Shown here one piece after another: positions 9,852-19,335 of a stretch of DNA of 24,562 nt. The DNA is from Azolla pinnata (lineage: Eukaryota > Streptophyta > Polypodiopsida > Salviniales > Salviniaceae). Numbering within the stretch: the stretch's first letter is position 1; each line of letters opens with the position of its first letter. The translations under genes and the position numbers were made by a program. The stretch lies in NCBI GenBank assembly GCA_037176905.1, contig JBBBWG010004781.1, positions 1 through 24,562 of the forward strand, read 5' to 3'. The notes under the pieces were generated by a model. The model searched no databases. It saw nothing but the letters and a program-made list of their open reading frames with translations, and was not told where the DNA came from.

Positions 9852-12800
9852 TTACAAGGCTTTTCTTACGTTAAATAGGCCATTGCTTGTATTATTTGCA
9901 GCAGTGATATCGTCCTCAGATGCAACCGCCACAACCACACTCTTCGCTTTTGCAGCTTCCAACACATCACCAAATGCTTTGAAATCACTTAACCTGAAAG
10001 CAAAAAGTTGCACAAGTTCCCTTTTACTAAATCTCCCTTTACCTCGACTCCATACATATGATGCAGTTAAGGATCATGAAATCTTCTTCTTACCTTGTGG
10101 ACATTATCTCTTCTCGTCTCTGCTTCCTCTCTTCTTCCGTGATCCCAAGTAGGTATCGGAGCATACTGTTCCAGCAAACAAATTGCATGAAAAAACAAGG
10201 TTGGTAGAGCAAAACGAAGCTTTCTTTACTACATCCATTGGCATTTCATACAANNNNNNNNNNNNNNNNNNNNNNNNNNNNNNNNNNNNNNNNNNNNNNN
10301 NNNNNNNNNNNNNNNNNNNNNNNNNNNNNNNNNNNNNNNNNNNNNNNNNNNNNACAACTAAAGAATGCTTAGCAAAGGACCCATAAAAGAGTTACAAAAC
10401 CATTACCTTGTGTATCCTTTGGCATCTGGAAGTTGGTAGGAGTCAATGTCTCCAATTGTGCCAATTATTGCTTTTTTCAAAGAGTCACTATCTAGCTCCA
10501 ATGTCCGAAGGAACTCAGGTGTTTTGTCATATATGTTCAAAGTCTCAAGCAAATTGGGATCTCGGTAAGAAAGAAAAGAGAAAACACCTATACACAAATA
10601 AGGTAAAGAATACTCAGGAACCAATTGAAACAAATACGGATTTTACCAGCAGCATGAGTAATAAGCAAAGGTATAAAACCTGAATGTGAATCAAAATCAC
10701 AAAAACCACCATAGGCACCACCACTGACCCTCACACGGTCCCATAACCAGGTATTACTTACGTACTTAGAAATCACATATGCACTTCCATTCAATTCATA
10801 GCCAGTTTTATATAGATCGAGCGCTTTTCCGACATAGTTCACCTGTGACAGGTATACAAAAATCTCTGTTCCCATACTGACATTCTTGAATAAAAAGAGT
10901 TTCTTAAAGCATTCCATTCAACAAGTGTATAGAAGGCAGGAGTTGATGAATATACCTGAGTTGGTACAACTAACCCTTCATTTAAAGGTTCCAGACATGC
11001 ATTCCAGGTTCCAGTCTCTGATGCCAGAGAGCTTGGGAATGCTTGGAGGATTGAACCTACATAGGATTCTGCCTTTGTTATCAATTTGCTGTCAGCAGTC
11101 AAATTTACCAATGCACCCTTCCTTGAGAGGAAGCTATTACGTATTGCTTCAAGTGATGCAGAAACAGTATCCCAATCACTATCCACTTGTTTCTCTAGTA
11201 TCTGTAGATAATCAAAATAGCTGCAAAAACAAAAGCTGCAGGTATCAGAGAAAGGCCAAATATCGATGCACCTATCCACTCCGAACATAAAAATGTTTTA
11301 CACAAACAAAACAACATGATCATAAATCTAGCATGACGACGATTGCACAGGCCTTTATATGATTAGAAGTAGATGATTGCAATGAGTGTTTTCTTAGTCA
11401 CACCTTAGACCACCCATTTGTTCTGATACCCAACCAGCAACATTCAATTTTGCATCCATCCGGGATGCTGCAATACTATGCCCACGTCCTCGCAAAGCAC
11501 TCTACATGACAAAACTGTGTAAGTTCAATAGAAATACTTGATCAGAGTTAAGATTTAATAATAGCCAATAGTACCTCCATGCGGGCCTTGCTTTGAGAAA
11601 CGAACTGCTTGAAACGCTGTTGATCAGTAAACTGGATGTCTTGAAGCAGGATTCTCATCTGCATCACTTGCAAGTGTAACACTCAGAATGGATGATATCA
11701 ATTAATGAGAAATTGTTCGTTCAACAAAATGAGCATACAGACATAAATGGAGAAAGAAGAGACCTCTCAGTGTGATTTAATTTTGATTATGAACAAAGAT
11801 AAACGAAAGCTATCAAACATGACATCAGCTATAGCCCGTCTTGATCTGACAATGTCCGATCATAAAGGCTACATATAGTTGAGACAAATCCACCGCCATA
11901 CTCTGAGAGATCTTTGTCCAAGTATCCTTCTTCGGTTCAAGTTATAGATTATAAACTATGACCACCATTTAATTCTTCTTACAATGTTATACAATGATTG
12001 GTGATTCGACCAATCGTTCATCCAACATCCCAGAAAATAAGAAGCTATAATAGAAAGTAACCAAAAACGGAATGAAAAACAAGGGAAAATACAGCATGAT
12101 TTAACCCAGCCAATGCACAAATACCATCTCATATGACATGTTATGTCGATTTCATATGAATAAGGAAGCCAATCAGCATACTGCAATACTCTTTCCATGT
12201 AACATGAGCTGCACTAATAATTACCATGATCATTAGTGGCACTCTCCCAAACGGAAAACTGAAATCCATTCACTACCAAACAGCAACTAAACTAACAAAC
12301 ATTCAACCCATCTACTCAAAATCCAACAGTGAACCAATTGCCTATCTATACAAATTAATTACTTCATTCCAGCAAAACTGATACGATCTTGAAATAGACA
12401 AGAATTGTTGTAAACATCTTACCAAATCAAACAATTCCTGGACCTGAGAAGCCATAGCTTTCCCTCTTATAATCATATGACTAGATGGCTCTGCCCTTCC
12501 TCTCCTTGAAGAAATGCTTGGAAAGATGCTTATCCCACCAGTTTTTCTTCCTATTAACTGATTTAACTGAACAAAATCTGCATCCTTTGTTCCCATTTCC
12601 ATCACAGATTGACTGCAAAAAGCATTAAAACATTCACAAAAATATATCCTAATAAGCTTCCAGTATGTGTCAGGATGCTATCTATACTTACCAAAACAGT
12701 GGTATGAGAGGTAGGAGTTTAGAATCCATCGAGCTCATATCAAAAGCCAATTCAGCATATAGTACATCATTTGTAAATAGATCATGACGTAGCACAGTGG

Positions 12801-15800
12801 TACCTTGGATTTCCCCAATCTGTCATGCACAGGGGCACAGGGGCACATGAGCACATGTCAGTCATCAAGGTCAAGAGCACACAATATGTTAAAATATTTA
12901 ACGGTATCATAAGACATACAAGCTAAATTTTACAATAGCATACCACTTATAAACACGATGCTGGAAACGACTTACATCTATAGGAACAATGATGGGTTCC
13001 TTTGGTATATCATCCAAAGACAAGCCCGGTACTGTTGCTAGAGCTTCTGGTGGGTCAGGAGTTTCCTGTTTCAGGCGTAATTCTTCGGTAGCACGAGCTA
13101 ACTCTGCCAGATCTTCTTTTGTCATCCTTTCTTTCAGTTTTTTAAGCATCTCCTTCTCTTGAGCTTCATTGATTTTTCCTTTTTCGGAATCAGGCTAGAA
13201 CATTTTGAATCCAGCCATGCAGTTACATATCTAGCTACTTCATAAATTGACAGAAAACCAGAACAATGTTAAGTACAAACCTGCAATAACACAGTGACCT
13301 TGTGAGGATTATCTAGCAGAAACTTTTGAATCAAAGGCGAAAAGACAGTTTTGGATCCTTCAGCGGCAAGCTTTGCTTTCAATGCTTCCAAGGGCTTGGC
13401 AAATCTTAAGGGTTCAAATGGATTCAGACCATACAGCCATTTACCCTGGAAAATCATAAAAACTCAGAAAAACGAGCAATAGCTGAATATATGAAACAGA
13501 ACGCTAATAATGCAGAGCCCCACATAGACTTACCATGGACCGTAGCATGAGGGACAGACCACGTGGAAAGGAGCCAGTGTTATTTTCTCTCAAGGAAAAT
13601 TCGATAGTATTCATAGATGCTTCAACAGCCTCAATAGTGAAACCATTATCAACAAGATCTTTGAGCTTCGAAATAATGAGATCTTCAATCTTTGGGATAT
13701 CCTCTTCGGCAACATTTTTAAGCCCCACACTAAATTGGGGTTGAAGAAGATCATCATCCATACCACCACCAACAAGAGCTTCACCAAGGCCACTCTCTAG
13801 TAATGCTTTACGTAAAGGTGCTGCAGGTGTCCCTAACATCAGATGGTCAAGGAAACCCAAAGCAAGTTCCGTCTCCATATCCAAAGGTGTGTCTGTGAGC
13901 AACCAGTTCACACAGACCATGTGCTTCTTTGTCAAATCCCCTAATTCACCAGCAGCATATTTCTCGACAACCCTTTTAGGTTCTGAGAAAAGTTTTTGGG
14001 GCTGAACTTCTGATTCTCTAGATGATTCATTAGCTTCAAACTTATCCAAGTAGGCTGCAATATTCAAACAAATGATCAACAGAGGGACAACATAGTCATT
14101 GGTTATGAAAACTGCAGAAAGATGGAAAAAAACAAGCTTCACAAACTGTGGTAATAGAAACCTTTAAATTTCAAATAAATACTAGTCCAATCGATAACAG
14201 AGTATATATTATTATGATACATGTCATACACCGTAAAGATATAGTACAACTATGAATGGTCATAACAATTATTACGCACCACTTATCAATCTGAGCCGTT
14301 CATTTGGGTCATCATCTCCATAGAACCAAATACGAGCATTACTGGGATGATAAAACTTTTTGTGGAAATCCTAATATTTATAAGCAAACCTCTGGTAAGT
14401 TGTTATACATTTGAACAAAAAACAACATGGCATAGAAAGGAAAAGCAAAACATGAATTGCAAAAAAAAAATAAAGACCTGGAATTCATTAAATGTGAGTT
14501 TAGGGATAACTTCTGGATCTCCTCCACTGTCAACTCCATAAGTGTTATCAGGAAACAAAGCCTACAAAAAAACCACATGCATAACATAAGCTGCAACGTT
14601 TAACATATATTCCTACACCAGAAGATATCATATGTCCCTCGTAGAGCAGAACACACCTGCTGAATAACACGTCCAAGGATATTATCAGGTTGCGAATAGA
14701 CTCCTTTCATCTCATTGAATACCACACCTATTTGAGGAAAAAGAAGATTATCAATCCACATGGTTTTGCCACATTTCACTGACTTTTGCCTAACAATTTC
14801 AGTTTATTACACTCTGAACATATCTTCTAGAAAATACCTTTCAGAGTGACCTCTTCTGAAGGATCATTGAGTTCATAGTGCCAACCCTCTTGTTGAAATA
14901 TTTGCACGTCATCCACACAATTTGGGAAGAAAACAGCATCCAAATAGACATCAACAAGGTTGTAGAAGTCCTGTTCCAAGATCATGGGACATCAGGATAT
15001 GAGAGAAGCTCACGTAAACAATCCAAACACCATGTAAAACATGTACCTTTGTGTTCGTAGATGCTACTGGATAGCATGTCCTATCAGGATACGTAAAAGC
15101 ATTCAAAAATGTGTGGAGACTACCCTTCAGTAGTTCAACAAATGGCTCCTTGAGCGGATATTTTCTTGAACCACACAGAACACTGTGCTCAAGGATGTGA
15201 GGAATCCCAGTGGAATCTTTCCTGCACCAAGATCAGTCAACAATATTGATCTTATATCGCATCTTGCTCAGATTCGTGGGGATCATCATCTATGTTCTGT
15301 ATTACATTATGCGTGAAACAGCAATTTCTGACAAGTAGATGAAAACTTACGGTGGAGTTCGGAAAACAATCCCAAAAACTTTATTTTCATCATCGTTTAT
15401 AACTGACATCACTTCTGCTCCTGTTTTCTTGTGTCTATACAGAATCGCATTTGATTTATACTCCTCGAGAAATTCATCTTCAACTTTTTCGAATCCAAGT
15501 TGTTGGGCAAGTTCATAGTTTGCTTCTGCATCATAAGCAAGCATCTTCATGACCAGAGGTTTCTTGCAGCAGTTCAATGAACAGAACAATAAATAATCGA
15601 ATCTAGAAAAGTCACCCTTGTCATACAGATCCTTAGAAGCTTCTAGATATACCTTGATAAACATAACTAAGTACTCAAAAAGACTTAGGAAGCACAGAAC
15701 TAGAGCTTTTAAGAATCTCATTCACACTCTATTTCGATTCTGATATATCCTTTGATGAAAACAAGCAAGAATAGATTTGAACATTGAGTATAAAACCATT

Positions 15801-16779
15801 TCATAAGCCCTATGTTTGGCATTCTTGGCCCATATTTATGAGTGTTATGCAAACATGCTTACACACTAGAACATGAACAGTGTGATGAGAACATACGGAT
15901 GCCCTTATGTTCCATGGACACTGGTGGGAATACCGTTAAAACAAGCTACACCTATACAAGAACGTTAATATGTTGCGAGCAATAATGGGGCTGAATGATA
16001 TGCAACCAACGGTTGCATACAAGGTGCAAACAAACCACACATGTCCAGGAAAGGTAGAACAACATGCAAACATGTTTCCCATTACAAATGTCTTGAGCAA
16101 ACAGGATGAATGCAAACAATGGTTACATATCCAAAACAAACCAACAGTTTATATATATATACATGGAGAGAGAGAGAGAACATGCTCATACTTGAAAATA
16201 AATACACATGCACACAAATATATATAGACATATATATAAATACACGCATGTAAAAACGCACACATGCATATACATATACAGACAGATAGACATATGTGTG
16301 GCATCCGCGATATATGCGTACAACGAAAGCACCGTTTTTTAGCCTCCTATTCACAAACTTATCAAAATGAAAATTTTGATGATCGAAATGCACCCAATGA
16401 GAGAAAAGTCCAGCTTAAAAGATAGAAAAGATTAACATTACAGCAAGACATTGAAACGTTGGTGAAGGAGCCTACCTTTGGGAGGGGGAGCACTGACCGC
16501 AGCCTGCGGGGCAGCAACACAAAGCCTTCTCTTTTGAAACCCGACGCCCGGCGATGAAGTCGATGGCGAGGAGCCGTTCCGTAATGCATGAGACGAAGGG
16601 ACAGCGATCCATCGGAAACCATGTCGTCGAGCATGGCCGGGGGAGTGAGGCCGAAAGGGATATCTCCTGGAGGAGCTGTGGGGAGGGGACTGGCGAAGGA
16701 AAGCTGAAGGCAAGCTGAAACGGCGAAGGGCGGAGCTTCTGCTGAGGCAAGCCATCCGCTCTGCAGCTTGAGCAGACAT
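9852..16779 (-). CDS. PREP1: Presequence protease, M16C metallopeptidase, 19 exons
   Basis: Exons in transcript order: 16476-16779, 15351-15525, 15047-15221, 14838-14970, 14657-14727, 14478-14561, 14280-14370, 13534-14054, 13281-13445, 12976-13194, 12692-12819, 12423-12612, 11575-11658, 11404-11501, 10956-11220, 10680-10842, 10407-10587, 10094-10165, 9852-9993; 3261 nt, 1086 aa, no break in phase. PreP degrades cleaved transit peptides and other short peptides in mitochondria and plastids. The inverted zinc motif HILEH is residues 168-172, and the third ligand is Glu268 (VVFNEMKG). Arg939 and Tyr945 (RVRVSGGAY) match the distal active-site pair of the C-terminal half. The first 100 or so residues are Ser/Arg-rich and acid-poor, fitting a dual transit peptide. 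The start is the first in-frame ATG; the ATG at 16755 (MACLSRSSALRR) is an alternative. An out-of-frame ATG lies at 16856. Confidence 0.96.
10254..10353. other. Assembly gap (100 N) in PreP intron 17
   Basis: Exactly 100 undetermined bases, a conventional scaffolding gap size. Both flanking exons (10407-10587 and 10094-10165) join in phase across the intron, giving KGYTSMLRYLLG, so no coding sequence needs to be missing. The true intron length is unknown. Confidence 0.97.
16145..16300. repeat. TA/CA-rich microsatellites in PreP intron 1
   Basis: The 950-nt first intron (15526-16475) contains a TATATATATA run near 16150, a GAGAGAGA run near 16167, and interrupted ATATATA and ACACAT stretches to about 16290. 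These are simple-sequence repeats with no coding meaning; the short frames over them are artefacts. Confidence 0.85.
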
Positions 16780-16865
16780 AGCTCGTGCTTGAGGATTCCT
16801 CGGGCAAAAGAGGTGCGAGAGCTCGCAGGAAACGGATGAGACGGCACAGACGACATCGCCGAGCT

Positions 16866-16926
16866 TAACCCTGGTTAGGTTAGTGAGCTAACCATGGTTA
16901 ACTGGCCACAGCCCTAACCCTGGTTG
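16866..16926. promoter_or_regulatory. Three near-palindromic TAACCNTGGTTA motifs
   Basis: TAACCCTGGTTA (16866-16877), TAACCATGGTTA (16889-16900, a perfect 12-bp palindrome) and TAACCCTGGTTG (16915-16926) are spaced 23 and 26 bp apart, 87-147 bp upstream of the PreP start. Each half contains GGTTA, the core of plant GT elements bound by trihelix factors. The regular cluster suggests a regulatory array for PreP, but the protein that binds is inferred. Confidence 0.5.
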
Positions 16927-16933
16927 GGAATGT

Positions 16934-16943
16934 GCCACGTGGC
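16934..16943. promoter_or_regulatory. G-box GCCACGTGGC
   Basis: A perfect palindromic G-box with GC flanks lies about 155 bp upstream of the PreP start codon. CACGTG cores are bound by plant bZIP and bHLH factors in light and ABA responses. Its position next to the TAACCNTGGTTA cluster supports a real promoter, though binding is not shown by sequence alone. Confidence 0.6.
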
Positions 16944-17007
16944 TCCGTCGAGTGAGATATTTTTGGCTTGTGTTTTCAATCTTTCTTTAATTCTGTTCTG
17001 TGTGGTT

Positions 17008-18330
17008 GAGATGAGGTTTAGGGTTTTAGGGTTCATTAATCAATTCGTGATTAATGAATTGCTTTCCCGTTTCGTTTTTTGGTCTGTTTGTGATTGACTG
17101 ATTGATTGATTTGATTGTTTAATCGTCTTCCCCGTCCAGTGCTTTGGTCTGTTCCTAATGAACTGATCATTTCCCCGTTCAGGGTTTAGGGTTTAGGGTT
17201 GAGATGAGGTTTAGGGTTTTAGGGCTCGGGCTTGTTCATGATTAATGAATTGTTTTCCCGTTTAGGGTTTTGGTTTGTCATTGATTGATCGTCTTCCCCG
17301 TCTAGTGCTTTGGTCTGTTCCTAATTAACGGATCATTTCCCCGTTTAGGGTCTTGGTTCTGTTAGTAATAGGTTTAGGGTTTAGGGTTGAGATGAGGTTT
17401 AGGGTTTTAGGGTTCATTTTCCCGTTTAGGGCTCGGATTTGTTCATGATTAATGAATTGTTTTCCCCTTTAGGTTTTTGGTTTGTTTCTGATTGATTGAT
17501 TGATTAATCGTCTTCCCCATCTAATGCTTTGGTCTGTTCCTAATTAACTGATCATTTCCCCGTTTAGGGTCTTGGTTCTGTTCGTAATTAGTTAGGTTTA
17601 GGGTTTAGGGTCGAATGTCCTCGTTCATTCATAATTCTCATGTTAGGTTTAGGGTTTAGGGTTTATAACTTGTCCTTTTCCCGCCTAGGAGTGAGATATT
17701 TTTGTTTATGTTTTAATTTTTTTTTTAGGGTTCATTTTCCCGTTTAGGGCTTGGATTTGCTCATAATTAATTCATTGTTTTTCCGTTTAGGTTTTTGAAT
17801 TGTTTGTGATTGATTGATTAATCATTTCCCCATTCAGGGTATTGGTTTTGTTCATAATTAATTAGGTTTAGGGTTTAGGGCTCAAGGTCCTCGCTCATTC
17901 ATAATTCTCGTGTTAGGTTTAGGGTTTAGGGTTTATAACTCGTCGTTTTCCCACCTAGGAGTTGTAGTCTGTTTCGTACTTAATCATTTTCTCGTTTAGG
18001 GTTGTGGTTTGATCATAATTAATTGATAGTTTTCCTGCTTAGGATTTGGGTTTGTTCACCATTTCTTAGGTTTAGGGTTCTCGTTCGTTCGTTCATAATT
18101 CATCATTTTGCTATTTAGGGTTCTGGTTTGTTTGTGATTAATCGTTTCCCATCTAGGGATTCTTGTTAGTTCATAATTAATTAACTTTTCTCCCGCTTAG
18201 GGTTGTCGTTTTTTTAGTTATGATTCGTTAATCATTCTCTGTTCGAGGTTTTGATTGTTCATAATTAATGTTTTTTCTTTATTTTTGGGTTCTCGTTTGT
18301 CTATAATTAAGTTTTTTTCCTGTTTAGGGT
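17008..18330 (+). repeat. Interstitial telomere-like (TTTAGGG) composite repeat tract
   Basis: More than twenty TTTAGGG units are present by eye, always on the + strand and at most two or three in a row. They are embedded in longer repeats. A unit of about 190 bp starting GAGATGAGGTTTAGGG occurs at 17008, 17201 and 17389, and shares the segments GATTAATGAATTG, TGCTTTGGTCTGTTCCTAAT and GATCATTTCCCCGTT. A second period of 270 bp repeats TGTTAGGTTTAGGG at 17641 and 17911. The tract decays to the right into single copies of TTTAGGGTTCTCGTT. Confidence 0.9.
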
Positions 18331-18989
18331 TCTCGTTGGTTGCAATTAATCGTTTTCTCGTTTATAGTTCTTGTTTGCTCGTAATCCATCTCTTCTTTGG
18401 CTGAAATATTCCTTGCATGGCTTTCTGCATCAACTTGAATGAGTTGAGAAATGTCGAAAAAGGCAAGGTTTGACAAAACAGGCATCAAAATGTAAAATAA
18501 TTAGTTCAATTTGGAAATCCCTAAACCCTTGCTTATAAAGCATATCAATAATAACCCATAAATTGTATGAAAATTTCTCGAGGATACTGCCGCTAGTAGA
18601 AATCGGTCCTTAACCCATCCCAGATTAGTTTACTTGAGAGAATGTTGTTATTTTACAAGGTTAAAATAGTGGTTTCTATCTAACCCTATGAAAGGGCTTT
18701 ATTTTGGCAATCTGTAGCGTAGTGGCATTGACAAAGCTAGATTTTGGACCACCTTCTTATCGATGGCTTCCAATGACCATTCATTACTATGATCCCAATC
18801 AAGTACTAATGCACTATGCTGGTCAAGCCACAATAAACCAGGAAACACGACCTATAGCTTGCAGAAAGAGAACTAAACTCGTAAATCATGCAGGTATGCA
18901 TGCCATCAAGGTCGATCCGACGACCATCAAACACATATGGGTATCTTTGTACCAAGTGGATTGACAACTTTTCACAAGCGGCAATAGTA

Positions 18990-19050
18990 TCCTAAACCCT
19001 ACCCTAAAAAACCCTAAAAATCCAAACCCTAAGACCCCTAAACCCTAAAA
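18990..19050 (-). repeat. Short CCCTAAA cluster in opposite orientation
   Basis: Five or so ACCCTAAA/AACCCTAA units occur within 60 bp, now reading CCCTAAA on the + strand, the reverse of the large tract. It lies about 290 bp upstream of the PPR start codon. It can be read as a telo-box cluster in the PPR promoter. Confidence 0.75.
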
Positions 19051-19170
19051 CACAACGATCAGGTACAGCGGAATCGTGCAATTTGCGTGATTAAGATTAC
19101 GATCCTCATCGTTTCCGACAAAGTTAGGGTCAAAAATGGAAGAGATTTTGCTCTAGACCCTTCCCCAATT

Positions 19171-19250
19171 CTGATACTGATCCAATCTGATACTAATCCA
19201 ATCTGATATTGATCCAATCTGATACTGATCCAATCTGATACTGATCCAAT
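19171..19250 (+). repeat. 16-bp minisatellite, five copies
   Basis: Five consecutive units of CTGATACTGATCCAAT, two of them with one substitution (ACTAATCC and ATTGATCC), followed by a truncated CTGATCCAGA. It ends 85 bp before the PPR start codon, probably in its promoter or 5' leader. Confidence 0.95.
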
Positions 19251-19335
19251 CTGATCCAGATTTGAACAACACTCCCTTCTGTGTTTGTTGTTATTTTTTT
19301 TCCTCTTCAGTTTTAGAACCTTAGTGTGTGAACTG

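Larger units (their letters stand above)
16780..19335. other. Spacer between divergent PreP and PPR genes
   Basis: No supported gene. From left to right it holds the PreP leader, motifs at 16866-16943, a telomere-like repeat tract (about 17008-18330), AT-rich unique sequence (about 18400-18980), a short CCCTAAA cluster (18990-19050), a minisatellite (19171-19250) and the PPR leader. The open frame at 18704-18964 has no recognisable domain. Confidence 0.7.

Noticed and set aside
10183..10386. Open frame spanning the N gap
   Set aside because: It is an artefact of undetermined bases within PreP intron 17.
16362..16856. 164-codon frame over PreP exon 1
   Set aside because: Its phase cannot join PreP exon 2, while the overlapping frame from 16779 joins exactly and gives a plausible transit peptide.
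17008..18330. True chromosome end or CRISPR-like array
   Set aside because: Unique genes continue on both sides and the TTTAGGG units are short and interrupted, so it is interstitial; the spacing and context are not CRISPR.
18704..18964. 86-codon open frame in the divergent spacer
   Set aside because: No domain, no splice support and no clear relation to a transposon family could be seen.
19285..19335. Seventeen-residue hydrophobic N-terminal extension of the PPR protein
   Set aside because: The codon at 19285 is TTG and the stretch is encoded by a poly-T tract resembling a splice acceptor; the first ATG is 19336.
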